Assembly (NCBI GenBank): GCA_011959405.1
Contig: BLLX01000007.1
Span: forward strand, 1 to 46,840
DNA: 46,840 nt
From: Muribaculaceae bacterium
Lineage (GTDB): Bacteria; Bacteroidota; Bacteroidia; Bacteroidales; Muribaculaceae
Reading direction: 5' to 3'
The notes below the pieces were generated by a model, which had not been told where the DNA came from, searched no databases, and saw nothing but the letters and a program-made list of their open reading frames with translations. Below, in pieces: positions 15,101 through 24,443 of this stretch (the first letter of the stretch is position 1; each line of letters starts with the position of its first letter). The position numbers and the translations under genes are program-made.

Positions 15101-17503
15101 ATGGAAGCTTTTCGACCGAATCCAAATATGAACCCTGCTCAGGATTCCGACGAGCCTGCACTGTCGATGGTGGACCTCTGTCGCAATATAAAGTCAAAGT
15201 GGTACTGGTATGTGATTTCGTTTGCCGTGGTTTTTGTGGCAGTGCTGTTTTATCTGCTCTGCGCCACCCCGCTGTACACCCGCACCGCACAGATATTGCT
15301 TAAGGATGACGCTTCGCAGTCTATGACTACCGACCTTGAGTCGCTCGGAGTGAAATCGGTGAATTCCAACATTCTTGACGAGATGTTTATACTCGGGTCG
15401 CCGGCGGTGATGGAGACTGTGGTGTCGCGTCTGGGGCTGAACCGGGTCTATTCTGTGAGGAAGGGGCTGCGGCAGAATGAACTGTATCGCAATTCTCCGG
15501 TAGAGACTGAGGTGCTCGACAGCATATCGTCGAAGCGCCCTTACAAGCTTTCGTTAGCAGTATGTATTAATGGCGACTCGACCGTCACGTTGTCGGATTT
15601 CTGTTTTGACAAGGAGGTTTTTGCCGATGATGTGACCGGGCGGTTAGGAGATACGCTGTCCACGCCAATAGGCCGTGTGGCGGTGTATGCCACCCGTTTC
15701 ATGTCGGACGACTATGACGGAGAGAAGATAAGGTATTCCCAGCTTGATGTGAGACGCTGTGCCCGGCAGTATTGTGAGAAACTCAAGACCGAATATGACG
15801 AGGATCTGGGGTCGATCATCACCATGAGCATAGCCTGCACTTCGACAGACAAGGCCGACGATGTGCTGAACGCTGTGGTGGAGTCGTATAACGAGCGGTG
15901 GATATCCGACCGCAACAAAGTGGCCATGAGCACGTCGCGGTTTATCGAGGACCGTCTGCGCAATATCGAGAGCGAGCTCAACACGGTGGAGAGCAACATT
16001 ACGGACTATCAGAGCCGCCATGCCATAGTGGATATGGATGCGGTGTCGTCGATGTATCTGTCGCAGAGCAATGAGAACCGGAAGGCGCTGAATGATCTGG
16101 CGCAGGAGATCGCCACTGCCACGTATGTGAAGAATGAGCTTGCCGGCAATGACATCACCAAGCTGCTTCCGGCCACGGCCGAGATTGCGGGTACGAATCT
16201 GCAGAGTCTGATCACGTCGTATAATGATATGGTGACCGACCGCAATCTGCGGTTGCGCTCCATGCCGGAGAGCAGTCCCATAATAGCCAGAAAGACCGAG
16301 GCGATCACTCAGAGCCGTATGGCTATACTGGAGTCTGTGGACAATGCGCTGGCCACGCTTAACGCCCGCTTTTCATCGCTGGAGCTGATTGATGCTAAGA
16401 CTCAGCACAAGCTGACGAACGCTCCGGGCCAGAATCATTATCTGATGAGCGAGGACCGAAAACAGAAGGTCAAGGAGTCGCTTTATGTGTATCTGTTGCA
16501 GCGTCGGGAGGAGAATGAGCTGTCGCAGGCGTTCACTGCCTACAATACGAGGATGGTGACGGAGCCGTATGGCTTGAGCGTGCCTACGTCGCCCAACAAG
16601 CGCAATGTGATGATGGTGGCGTTCGCGCTGGCTCTGTTAGTGCCAACGGTGGTCATCTATGTGATGGAGATCACCAACACGAAGGTGCGTTCCCGCCGGG
16701 ATCTGGAGACTCTGAGTGTGCCTTATGTGGGCGAGATCCCTCGCAACAAGAAGGCGCTGCAGACATCGCGGCTGCACCGCAGGCACAACGAGGCTGTGGC
16801 ACGTGACATTGTGGTGCGTCCGAAGTGCGGCGATCTGATCAATGAGGCATTCCGCATGGTGCGCACCAACATCGAGTTCATGAATGCCTTGCAGAACAAG
16901 GGGCAAGGCAGGGTGATGATGGTGGTGAGTCTCAATGCCGGATCGGGCAAGACGTTTGTGGCCCTGAATATGGCAGCCACTTTGGCCGTGAAAAGCGAGC
17001 GCGTGTGTCTGGTGGACCTTGACCTGAGAAAGGGCACGGTGAGCCAGAGTGTAGGCGATCCGTTGAGGGGCGTGACCGATTATCTGGTGGGAAATGCGGA
17101 GCTTGATGACGTGATAGTGCGCGATGTGGACGGCATACGCGGTTTTGACATTCTGCCCGAAGGCACACGTCCGCCGAATCCCACGGAGCTGTTGTTTAAC
17201 CCGCGCCTGGCCGAGATGTTCGACAAACTGCAGGCTAAGTATGATTATGTGGTGGTGGATTGTCCGCCGGTGGAATGTGTCGGCGACGCCAAAGTGATCA
17301 ACAAGTTTGTGAACATGACTCTGTTTGTGGTGCGTGCGGGACTGGCCGAGCGTTCACAGCTGGCCGACATCCAGTCGTTTTATGACGAGGGCCGGTATAA
17401 CAATATGGCTCTTATTCTTAATGCCACAACGGAGCTTCACGGCGTGTATGGCCGGTATGGCTACGGTCATGGCTATGTGCACGGCAAGAAGCGGGACCGC
17501 TGA
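15101..17503 (+). CDS. Wzc-like chain-length regulator fused to bacterial tyrosine kinase
   Basis: An 800-residue inner-membrane co-polymerase/BY-kinase. The Wzz domain begins after a first membrane helix (WYVISFAVVFVAVLFYLLC) and continues through a long coiled periplasmic region to the Pro-rich YGLSVPTSPNKR and second helix (MMVAFALALLVPTVVIYVM). The kinase has Walker A SLNAGSGKT (610-618), Walker A' CLVDLDLRKGT and Walker B YVVVDCPPVE. The C-terminus carries a tyrosine cluster (GVYGRYGYGHGYVHG), the usual autophosphorylation tail. With the export lipoprotein it should control polymer length and export by phosphorylation cycles. The gene is complete. No cognate tyrosine phosphatase is nearby. 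Confidence 0.94.
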   Translation: MEAFRPNPNMNPAQDSDEPALSMVDLCRNIKSKWYWYVISFAVVFVAVLFYLLCATPLYTRTAQILLKDDASQSMTTDLESLGVKSVNSNILDEMFILGSPAVMETVVSRLGLNRVYSVRKGLRQNELYRNSPVETEVLDSISSKRPYKLSLAVCINGDSTVTLSDFCFDKEVFADDVTGRLGDTLSTPIGRVAVYATRFMSDDYDGEKIRYSQLDVRRCARQYCEKLKTEYDEDLGSIITMSIACTSTDKADDVLNAVVESYNERWISDRNKVAMSTSRFIEDRLRNIESELNTVESNITDYQSRHAIVDMDAVSSMYLSQSNENRKALNDLAQEIATATYVKNELAGNDITKLLPATAEIAGTNLQSLITSYNDMVTDRNLRLRSMPESSPIIARKTEAITQSRMAILESVDNALATLNARFSSLELIDAKTQHKLTNAPGQNHYLMSEDRKQKVKESLYVYLLQRREENELSQAFTAYNTRMVTEPYGLSVPTSPNKRNVMMVAFALALLVPTVVIYVMEITNTKVRSRRDLETLSVPYVGEIPRNKKALQTSRLHRRHNEAVARDIVVRPKCGDLINEAFRMVRTNIEFMNALQNKGQGRVMMVVSLNAGSGKTFVALNMAATLAVKSERVCLVDLDLRKGTVSQSVGDPLRGVTDYLVGNAELDDVIVRDVDGIRGFDILPEGTRPPNPTELLFNPRLAEMFDKLQAKYDYVVVDCPPVECVGDAKVINKFVNMTLFVVRAGLAERSQLADIQSFYDEGRYNNMALILNATTELHGVYGRYGYGHGYVHGKKRDR

Positions 17504-17540
17504 TTCTGTGTGTGCCTGGCAGACTTGTCGGTCGGCTTGA

Positions 17541-18800
17541 TCAGTCGGCGCCAGCCACCGTGGCCATGAAGTAGCGTGCTCTTTCCCATGGTACATAGAG
17601 TTCATCGGAGCCGGGAATCAGCGGCACGGGGACTTCGTTGAGATCGGTGCGCAGGTAGTAGTTGCCCGACGGCGCCCGGAACAGTATCTGCTGTATGTTG
17701 GACGCCATGGGCACGACATGCCAGCTTTGCCAGTGCAGGGCCACGGAATCAAAACAGTCGGTCAGGTAGCAGCAGCCCGGCAGCCGCAGCAGAGAAGCGA
17801 GGGGCATGATGGTCTCGGCGTGGCCGAATCTCAGGTAAATTGTGGCGGGATCCGATCCGTCGATGAAATCGTCGGTGGTTTCGATCAGGTCCCATACGAG
17901 GTCTGACGCTATCCCGGCGGGGATGGAAGAGATTGTCGTTGCCGTGCGCGACAGGTATTGCCGGAGATTGTCGACCTGCCACATGCGGTTGTATTCCTCA
18001 AGGGAGAATATGTTCATGGCGTCGTAGTCAATGCCCATGGCGGCAAGGGATGAGACGACGTAGTAGATGGAGGCCGTCAGGCTTTCGGCCTGTTCTGGCG
18101 TGATGCCGTCGCCGACCATGGAGTATGCCACTTCGATGGGTTGTTCGGCGTGGGTGAATCCGGAGAGGATGCCGGCGTAGGGTTTGTCGGCGGCGAATGT
18201 GATGTATGCGCTGTCGGTTTCAAACGGGCGCAGCAGCGGAGAGAATTCCGGTCCGGAGTCCGCGGCTATGTCGGCATTGCCGCCGGAGAGCCGGTCGAGG
18301 GTCTGGACGAATGCGTCCATGCTTGCCACGCATCGCGGCACATAGCTGGATATGGCGTCGATTTTGTGGTTTCTGACGAGTTGCGGCACGGAGTGGAACA
18401 TGCGTGTGGCGATGGCCTGCTGTTCGGCACGGCCGAGAGAGTCGAGCTCGCCCCAGAGGCCTTGGCCTGCGGCGATAGCGCGTCGGGTGATGTCGAGAAG
18501 GCCGGCTCCGCGGGACGAGAGCGTGCCGTCGGTGCGGGCTTTTTCCAGAGCTGACGCCACGTCATGGAAATGATGTGGAGATGTGGCGTAGCGTGCACCG
18601 TGGCGTCCGACGTGGTTGATCATGACCGGAGCCAGGGAGTCGGGGCAGGCTGTTGTGACGATCTCCGAGGGGTATGGCATGCGGCTTCCCCGGCATTGGT
18701 CGGGAGAGAAGAGTGTGGGAGAGTTAGGGACGGATGCGATTGCGGCCGATGATGATATGAGTGTGGCGGCGGAGAGTAGCAGGGTTGTTGTCGTTTTCAT
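17541..18800 (-). CDS. Histidine acid phosphatase, MINPP/phytase-like, exported
   Basis: A 419-residue secreted or periplasmic phosphatase starting MKTTTTLLLSAATLISSSAAIA. The branch-2 histidine phosphatase signature is NHVGRHGARY (Arg66, His67), and the proton donor motif is GHAE (His327 to Glu329), an HAE motif as in multiple inositol polyphosphate phosphatases, not the HD of classical AppA phytases. It may release phosphate from dietary phytate; that is inference. Start and upstream stop overlap as ATGA, so it is coupled to the Ntn hydrolase. The reading frame stays open far upstream, but that sequence is antisense-type noise inside the neighbouring gene. It converges on the BY-kinase gene. 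Confidence 0.9.
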   Translation of the reverse strand: MKTTTTLLLSAATLISSSAAIASVPNSPTLFSPDQCRGSRMPYPSEIVTTACPDSLAPVMINHVGRHGARYATSPHHFHDVASALEKARTDGTLSSRGAGLLDITRRAIAAGQGLWGELDSLGRAEQQAIATRMFHSVPQLVRNHKIDAISSYVPRCVASMDAFVQTLDRLSGGNADIAADSGPEFSPLLRPFETDSAYITFAADKPYAGILSGFTHAEQPIEVAYSMVGDGITPEQAESLTASIYYVVSSLAAMGIDYDAMNIFSLEEYNRMWQVDNLRQYLSRTATTISSIPAGIASDLVWDLIETTDDFIDGSDPATIYLRFGHAETIMPLASLLRLPGCCYLTDCFDSVALHWQSWHVVPMASNIQQILFRAPSGNYYLRTDLNEVPVPLIPGSDELYVPWERARYFMATVAGAD

Positions 18801-19747
18801 AGTTGGGGTTTTATAAAGGTAACAATTCTGGTGCCGTCGCCGGTTTGCCGGAAGTGTGAGTTTCGTGTTTTTTCTATAGTGCGCCATGCGGGACTGTGCC
18901 ATCCGTCGAGTCTGTCGGGCAGGAGGGAGGACGGTATGGAGTCGATGTCGGCGCGATATGTGACGGGCGACAGCGGCGGATAGCCGGGCTTGATCCATAT
19001 GTGGCCGTCCTCGTCGATCACGATGGATGCAGAAGTGGAGTAGCGTGGGATATACTGGCCGCGATCTATGTAGGAGTTGCGGCCGCTGTGGGGGTGGAAT
19101 GAGCAGCTGACTGTGTCGGTGAGCAGAATGGGGGTGATGTCGCATCGGCGGCCGATAAGGGTTGTGGCTGCGTCGTAGCGCTCGAGTCCGAGTCCGGGAC
19201 CGCACTGTCCGGAGCAGGAGAAATTGGTGCGTATGAGCAGTGAGTCGGCTGTGAGGGGGAATTTGCGGTATCCGTTGTCGTCGGTCTCGTAATATGCGCC
19301 GTGGCCTGTGCGGTCCATGGCTCCGAAGTTGGCCTGCACTCCGAGCGGCCGCGGCAGTGTGTCGAGCATATTTTCGAAGTCTCCGATCGTGGCGCATGAT
19401 CCGAGGGCGAGGGTCATGATCAGGCCTTCGCGGTCGCGCAGGGCGGCGGTGTCCGGGGCGAGGTTGTAGCTGGCGGTGTTCATTACGGCAAAGCCGGCCC
19501 GGTTGACGCCGGCCCATGCTTCGGACAGGGTGGAGTCGCCGGCGTTGAAAAGGGCTACGAAGTCGAACACGGGACCGCGGCCGCGGGCAATGAAGTTCTG
19601 GACGGAGGATGTGTCGCGATGTTTCCACAGCAGCATCTTGCCCGAAGCCGAACGGTTGCGCCCGACCAGGGCTGATGTGCATGCCCGGGTCGGAACGGCG
19701 TGTAAAATAAGCGCCGACAGGATGAAAAGGATTATTCTGGCAGTCAT
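18797..19747 (-). CDS. Ntn-type acyltransferase/amidohydrolase (C45/choloylglycine hydrolase-like), exported
   Basis: A 316-residue exported protein. Signal peptide ends TRA, and processing would expose Cys23 (CTSALVGRNRSASGKMLLWKHRD), the expected N-terminal nucleophile. Further support comes from NRAGFAVMNTASYNL and the conserved Asn/Arg-containing core. The family includes isopenicillin N acyltransferase and carcinine and bile-salt hydrolases; the bond cleaved is unknown. I chose ATG 19747 over ATG 19768 because the promoter -7 box (19756-19763) lies between them. Coupled by ATGA to the phosphatase, implying a shared nutrient-release role. Confidence 0.82.
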   Translation of the reverse strand: MTARIILFILSALILHAVPTRACTSALVGRNRSASGKMLLWKHRDTSSVQNFIARGRGPVFDFVALFNAGDSTLSEAWAGVNRAGFAVMNTASYNLAPDTAALRDREGLIMTLALGSCATIGDFENMLDTLPRPLGVQANFGAMDRTGHGAYYETDDNGYRKFPLTADSLLIRTNFSCSGQCGPGLGLERYDAATTLIGRRCDITPILLTDTVSCSFHPHSGRNSYIDRGQYIPRYSTSASIVIDEDGHIWIKPGYPPLSPVTYRADIDSIPSSLLPDRLDGWHSPAWRTIEKTRNSHFRQTGDGTRIVTFIKPQL

Positions 19748-19755
19748 GATGTGTG

Positions 19756-19763
19756 CAAATGTA
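19756..19763 (-). promoter_or_regulatory. -7 box of the Ntn hydrolase/phosphatase operon
   Basis: TACATTTG on the minus strand ends 8 bases before the ATG at 19747. A clear -33 partner at normal distance is not seen (a TTG is only 13 bases away), so confidence is moderate. Confidence 0.5.
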
Positions 19764-19861
19764 GTCATAAAATTCTCAAGAGTGTTGCCTGAGATGTGAA
19801 AATATGCGGGTGATATGCCGGCAGGCCGATGATTTTGTGCTTTTAAAGAAAATTTTCCTTA

Positions 19862-19897
19862 TTTGTTTTTACGAGTCGGAAAAACTCCGTATCTTTG
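19862..19897 (+). promoter_or_regulatory. Promoter of pckA
   Basis: TTTG at 19862-19865, 24 bases, TATCTTTG at 19890-19897. The leader is about 63 bases. The -7 box is strong, the spacing a little long. Confidence 0.6.
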
Positions 19898-19966
19898 TAG
19901 CCGGAAAATTAGAAAGACATCGTAAAAACTAACTAATCCCAAATAATTCAAGTTAAAGCTATCATT

Positions 19967-21568
19967 ATGAGCAAAATTGATTTAACTCAGTACGGTATCA
20001 CCGGTACTCCCAAGATCATCCACAATCCTTCTTGGGACGAGCTTTACATCGACGAAACAAACCCCGAACTCTCAGGCTACGAGAAGGGTCAGAAGACTGA
20101 ACTCGGCGCTGTGAACGTGATGACCGGCATTTACACCGGCCGTTCGCCCAAGGACAAGTTCTTTGTGATGGACGACGTGAGCCGCGACACCATCTGGTGG
20201 ACTTCCGACGAATATAAGAACGACAACAAGGCTATCACACCCGCTACATGGGACGCTCTGAAGGCTATCGCCGACAAGGAACTGAGCGACAAGACCCTTT
20301 ATGTCGTCGACGCTTTCTGCGGCACCAACGCCGACACCCGTCTGGCAGTGCGCTTCATCGTGGAAGTGGCATGGCAGGCTCACTTTGTGACCAACATGTT
20401 CATCCGTCCCAGCAAGGAAGAACTCGAAAACTTCAAGCCCGACTTTGTGGTTCTGAACGCTTCGAAAGCTAAAGTTGAAAACTGGAAAGAGCTCGGCATC
20501 AATTCCGAGACTTGCGTTGCTTTCAACCTGACCGAGCGCATGCAGGTGATCATCAACACCTGGTACGGCGGTGAAATGAAGAAGGGTATGTTCTCCATCA
20601 TGAACTACTATCTGCCCCTGAAGGGCATGGCTTCCATGCACTGCTCCGCCAACACCGACAAGGAAGGCAAGAACACCGCTATCTTCTTCGGCCTGTCAGG
20701 CACCGGCAAGACCACTCTTTCGACAGATCCCAAGCGTCTGCTTATCGGCGATGACGAACATGGCTGGGATGACAACGGCGTGTTCAACTACGAGGGCGGC
20801 TGCTATGCCAAGGTTATCAACCTGGACAAGGAGAGCGAACCCGATATCTTCAACGCCATCCGTCGTGATGCCCTGCTGGAGAACGTTACCGTGGACGCCG
20901 AAGGCCACATCGACTTCGCTGACAAGAGCGTGACCGAGAATACCCGCGTAAGCTATCCGATCAATCACATCAGCAACATCGTTACACCTTCCGCAGGTCC
21001 CGATGCAAAGAACGTGATCTTCCTGAGCGCCGATGCATACGGTGTGCTGCCTCCCGTGAGCATACTCACCGCCGAGCAGACAAAGTATTACTTCCTGAGC
21101 GGCTATACCTCCAAGCTGGCCGGCACAGAGCGCGGCATCACCGAGCCGACTCCCACGTTCAGCGCATGCTTCGGCGCAGCCTTCCTGAGCCTGCACCCCA
21201 CCAAGTATGCTGAAGAGCTGGTGAAGAAGATGGAAAAGAGTGGTGCCAAGGCATATCTGGTCAACACCGGCTGGAACGGCACCGGCAAGCGCATCTCCAT
21301 CAAGGATACCCGCGGCATCATCGACGCTATCCTCGACGGCGCTATCCTCAACGCTCCCACCAAGCAGATTCCTGTGTTCGGTTTCACTGTACCCACCGAG
21401 TTGCCCGGCGTTGACACCAACATTCTCGATCCCCGCAACACCTACGCTAATCCCGAAGAGTGGAGCAAGAAGGCCGAGATGCTCGCCGAGAAGTTTATCA
21501 ATAACTTCAAGAAATTTGAAAACAACGAAGCCGGTAAGGCTCTCGTTGCAGCCGGTCCCGTGCTCTAA
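19967..21568 (+). CDS. pckA: Phosphoenolpyruvate carboxykinase (ATP)
   Basis: A 533-residue enzyme interconverting oxaloacetate + ATP and PEP + CO2 + ADP. In fermenting Bacteroidales it often runs in the carboxylating direction toward succinate and conserves ATP. Visible motifs are the GRSPKDKF substrate loop, the kinase-1 P-loop [11 protein letters not shown] (about 242-252), kinase-2 LIGDDEHGW, the metal-site region [11 protein letters not shown], and the adenine-binding [15 protein letters not shown]. The length is normal. Codon use is strongly biased to C-ending codons, as in the ribosomal genes here, which suggests high expression. Single gene with its own promoter and terminator. Confidence 0.98.
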   Translation: MSKIDLTQYGITGTPKIIHNPSWDELYIDETNPELSGYEKGQKTELGAVNVMTGIYTGRSPKDKFFVMDDVSRDTIWWTSDEYKNDNKAITPATWDALKAIADKELSDKTLYVVDAFCGTNADTRLAVRFIVEVAWQAHFVTNMFIRPSKEELENFKPDFVVLNASKAKVENWKELGINSETCVAFNLTERMQVIINTWYGGEMKKGMFSIMNYYLPLKGMASMHCSANTDKEGKNTAIFFGLSGTGKTTLSTDPKRLLIGDDEHGWDDNGVFNYEGGCYAKVINLDKESEPDIFNAIRRDALLENVTVDAEGHIDFADKSVTENTRVSYPINHISNIVTPSAGPDAKNVIFLSADAYGVLPPVSILTAEQTKYYFLSGYTSKLAGTERGITEPTPTFSACFGAAFLSLHPTKYAEELVKKMEKSGAKAYLVNTGWNGTGKRISIKDTRGIIDAILDGAILNAPTKQIPVFGFTVPTELPGVDTNILDPRNTYANPEEWSKKAEMLAEKFINNFKKFENNEAGKALVAAGPVL

Positions 21569-21600
21569 TCAGGATTCCGGTTCAATTTAAGCGATAATCA

Positions 21601-21637
21601 AACTCCACGCCGGATTGTACGGCGTGGAGTTTTTATT
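21601..21637 (+). terminator. Rho-independent terminator of pckA
   Basis: A 12-bp perfect stem, AACTCCACGCCG (21601-21612) with CGGCGTGGAGTT (21620-21631), 7-base loop, then a run of T. It begins 32 bases after the pckA stop. Confidence 0.92.
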
Positions 21638-21665
21638 TTCAGAAGTATATGTATATGAGGAAATT

Positions 21666-21678
21666 CCCCCCCCCCCCC
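21666..21678 (+). repeat. Homopolymer tract of 13 C
   Basis: Thirteen consecutive C just after the likely start codon of the acyltransferase relic. Tracts of this length slip during replication and are also prone to sequencing error. At 13 the downstream frame is closed; at 11 or 14 it would be open as far as the TG repeat. Confidence 0.93.
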
Positions 21679-21846
21679 ATGAGAGTTGTAGAGAGTCTAA
21701 TATAGAGCTGCTTAGAGTCGTTGCGATGCTGTTTGTGCTCATCGTGCACACTGATTTTCTGGCGCTCGGATTTCCGACGCCGCAGGATATGGCTGCGGCT
21801 CCCGGTTCGGTGTGGGCGAAGATCGGATTTGAGTTTCCGGCTCTGG

Positions 21847-21856
21847 TGTGTGTGTG
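21847..21856 (+). repeat. Short TG dinucleotide repeat (five units)
   Basis: Five TG units end in an in-frame TGA. One unit fewer restores the acyltransferase frame. Short, so slippage would be rare. Confidence 0.8.
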
Positions 21857-22650
21857 AATGTATTTGTTCTTATATCGGGATGGTTCGGCATCAGGGCATC
21901 GGCCAGAGGTGCTATGTCGTTTGTGTTTCAATGTCTTTATTTCGGGCTGCTTCTATATTTTGTCGGTTGTATTGATTCGGGTGTGTTGCCGAATGTTTTG
22001 GGAATAGCACAGGTGCTGACTCTTTTTAAGGTCAACTGGTTTATAACGGCATACCTTATATTGTATTCGTTTGCTCCGGTGCTGAACGGATTTGCCGGAA
22101 ATGTGGGACGTCGCCAGCTGGCAATCGGCCGGTTTTTATTTCTGGATTTACGTTGTGTCGACGGTCTGTTCCGGGGGTTTGTGCGGTTTGTTCCTTATGT
22201 ATGGAAAGCCAAATATGGCTTATAAGATGCAATTTTATAATAATCCGATGATCATTGTTGGTGCCGGAGCTTTGCTGCTTGCATTTACGAGGATAAGAAT
22301 GCCGTACAACAAGGGTGTAAACCGGATCGCCAAGTCGACTTTTGCCGTGTTTTTGCTCCATCTTGATGTGTCGTGGGGATTTGACACGTTCCTGCGGTCG
22401 GTGCGCGGGATCTATTCTGATTTTCCCGAAGGTATGGCTGTCGGGCCGATGGCTCTCTTTATCGTTGCGGTCTTTGCCCTTGCAGTGCTGCTTGACCAGC
22501 CGAGAATATGGATGTGGCGCAGAATCTCTTCCTGTCTTCCGGAGCCGAAGCACCGGCTTTGAGAAGCGTATGGCGTAGTGTGAAATATCCTATTTGCACG
22601 TGATTTGTGCGATTTTCAACAATGGTTTTTAATTTTTCATTTTATATGTG

Positions 22651-22658
22651 TAAATTTG
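22651..22658 (+). promoter_or_regulatory. -7 box upstream of the YqeY gene
   Basis: TAAATTTG lies about 48 bases before the ATG. The upstream region is T-rich with no single clear -33 element. Confidence 0.5.
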
Positions 22659-22705
22659 CGGATTAATTAAAAAACCTCACAAGATAATCGTAAAATCACA
22701 GAGTC

Positions 22706-23155
22706 ATGAATCTGTTTGATCAAGTCAGCGCCGACATAAAGTCGGCCATGCTCGCCAAGGACAAGGTGCGTCTGGAAGCGCTCCGCGGCATTAAGAAAGA
22801 GTTTATAGAAGCAAAGACGGCCAAGGGCGCCAGCGGTGACCTTAGTGACGATGCCGCTATGAAGATATTGGCCAAGATGGCCAAGCAGCGCCGTGAGACG
22901 GCCGAAATATACGCGCAGCAGAACCGCCCGGAACTTGCTGAGACGGAGCTGGCCGAAGCGGCCGTGATAGAAGGCTATCTGCCCAGCCCGCTCACCGAAG
23001 AGGAACTGACTGCGGAGCTGAAAAAGATAATAGCCGAGGTCGGCGCCACATCGGCCAAGGAGATGGGCCGTGTGATGGGCGTGGCTTCCAAGGCTCTGGC
23101 CGGAAAGGCCGACGGCAAGGCGATAAGCGCCAAGGTAAAGGAACTTCTGGCATAA
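22706..23155 (+). CDS. GatB/YqeY domain protein
   Basis: A 149-residue, Ala/Lys-rich helical protein: LFDQVSADIKSAMLAKDKVRLEALR at the start, QRRETAEIYAQQNRPELAETE in the middle and the C-terminal EMGRVMGVASKALAGKADGKAI. The family shares the tail domain of the GatB subunit of the tRNA-dependent amidotransferase and may bind tRNA; the biological role is not established. It lies 16 bases upstream of serS, consistent with a tRNA-linked operon. Confidence 0.94.
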   Translation: MNLFDQVSADIKSAMLAKDKVRLEALRGIKKEFIEAKTAKGASGDLSDDAAMKILAKMAKQRRETAEIYAQQNRPELAETELAEAAVIEGYLPSPLTEEELTAELKKIIAEVGATSAKEMGRVMGVASKALAGKADGKAISAKVKELLA

Positions 23156-23171
23156 ATAATCAGGAAAAGAG

Positions 23172-24443
23172 ATGCTTACACTTCAACAGATAAAGGAAAA
23201 CCCACAGGGTGTGATAGAGCGCCTGGCCGTGAAGGGTTTTGACGGCAATGACGCTATAAACAATGTGATAGCTCTCGATGCCATGCGGCGCGAGCAGCAA
23301 CTGAAAAATGACAATATCGCCGCCGAGCTTAAAAAACTTGCCGCGTCCATAGGAGCCCTGATGAAGCAGGGACAGAAGGAGCAGGCGGAGACGGCAAAGG
23401 CCACTGTGGCGGCTCTTAAGGAGCAGCAGAAGGAGATTGCCGACAAGTTGTCGGAAGCGGAAAACGGCATACGCGATATATTGCTTTCGGTGCCCAATCT
23501 GCCGTGTGCGGCTGTGCCTGCGGGCAAGACTGCCGCAGACAATGTGGTGGAAAAGACCGGCGGAAACATGCCTGATCTGCATGAAGGTGCCATGCCACAC
23601 TGGGATCTCGCCAAGAAGTATAATCTGATTGATTTTGATCTGGGCGTGAAGATCACGGGAGCCGGCTTTCCGGTGTATATCGGCAAAGGAGCTAAACTGC
23701 AGCGCGCGCTGATACAGTTTTTCCTCGACAGCGCGTCGGATGCCGGATATCTGGAAGTGCAGCCCCCTTATGTGGTCAACGAAGCTTCCGGTTATGGCAC
23801 CGGACAGCTGCCCGACAAGGAAGGGCAGATGTATCACTGTCAGTTCGACAATCTGTATCTGATCCCCACCGCTGAAGTTCCTGTGACTAATCTCTATCGT
23901 GACGTGATCATTCCCGGAGACCGTCTGCCGATAAAGAATTGCGCGTATTCGGCATGCTTCCGCCGTGAAGCCGGCAGCTATGGCAAGGATGTGCGCGGTC
24001 TGAACCGTCTTCATCAGTTTGACAAGGTGGAGATCGTGCGTATCGAGCGTCCGGAGGATTCATACGCGGCTCTTGAGGAGATGAAGGATCATGTGCAGGG
24101 GCTGCTTGACTCGCTGGGGCTGCCGTGGCATATCCTGCGTCTGTGCGGCGGTGACATGAGTTTCACGTCAGCAATCACATTTGACTTTGAGGTGTGGAGC
24201 GCGGCCCAGGAGCGCTGGCTCGAGGTGTCGTCCGTGTCCAATTTCGAGACGTATCAGGCCAACCGTCTGAAATGCCGTTTCCGCGGAGAGGACAAGAAAG
24301 TGCAGTTGTGTCATACGCTCAACGGATCGGCTTTGGCATTGCCCCGCATAATGGCCGCTTTGCTGGAGAACAATCAGACGCCTGAAGGCATTGTAGTGCC
24401 CGAATGTCTGCGTAAATACACAGGATTCGATATTATCGACTGA
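23172..24443 (+). CDS. serS: Seryl-tRNA synthetase
   Basis: A 423-residue class II synthetase charging tRNA-Ser and tRNA-Sec. The N-terminal coiled-coil arm (about 30-100) is followed by the catalytic core with motif 1 region (QFFLDSASDAGYLEVQPPYV), motif 2 FRREAGSYGKDVRGL with HQFDKVE, and motif 3 LNGSALALPRIMAALLENNQ. The length is normal and the ATG follows the YqeY gene by 16 bases. The stop shares a base with the next ATG (TGATG). Confidence 0.98.
   Translation: MLTLQQIKENPQGVIERLAVKGFDGNDAINNVIALDAMRREQQLKNDNIAAELKKLAASIGALMKQGQKEQAETAKATVAALKEQQKEIADKLSEAENGIRDILLSVPNLPCAAVPAGKTAADNVVEKTGGNMPDLHEGAMPHWDLAKKYNLIDFDLGVKITGAGFPVYIGKGAKLQRALIQFFLDSASDAGYLEVQPPYVVNEASGYGTGQLPDKEGQMYHCQFDNLYLIPTAEVPVTNLYRDVIIPGDRLPIKNCAYSACFRREAGSYGKDVRGLNRLHQFDKVEIVRIERPEDSYAALEEMKDHVQGLLDSLGLPWHILRLCGGDMSFTSAITFDFEVWSAAQERWLEVSSVSNFETYQANRLKCRFRGEDKKVQLCHTLNGSALALPRIMAALLENNQTPEGIVVPECLRKYTGFDIID

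Larger units (their letters stand above)
21649..22562 (+). pseudogene. Acyltransferase-3 family membrane protein, broken by frameshifts and a deletion
   Basis: The remains of a multi-spanning O-acyltransferase are read in successive frames. The first reads ESNIELLRVVAMLFVLIVHT, with the catalytic His, up to EFPALVCV. The next resumes at CVNVFVLISGWFGI and continues to WFITAYLILYSFAPVLNGFA. The last reads FYFWIYVVSTVCS to STFAVFLLHLDVSWGFD. The second break is at a TG repeat (21847-21856): removing one TG restores PALVCVNVFVLISGW. The start ATG at 21649 is out of frame because of a 13-C tract: 11 or 14 C would fix it. Compared with relatives, roughly 65 residues, including the usual GYS/SFIGLYLLARY stretch, are missing near 22110-22130. 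Such enzymes decorate surface polysaccharides. I see three lesions, so it is dead. Confidence 0.85.

Noticed and set aside
18800-19682. Upstream extension of the phosphatase frame to 19682
   Set aside because: Arg/His/Pro-rich sequence lying over the Ntn hydrolase gene; a good signal peptide starts at 18800.
21666-21678. C tract as a currently working phase-variation switch
   Set aside because: A second frame break and a large deletion lie downstream, so no tract length gives a full protein.
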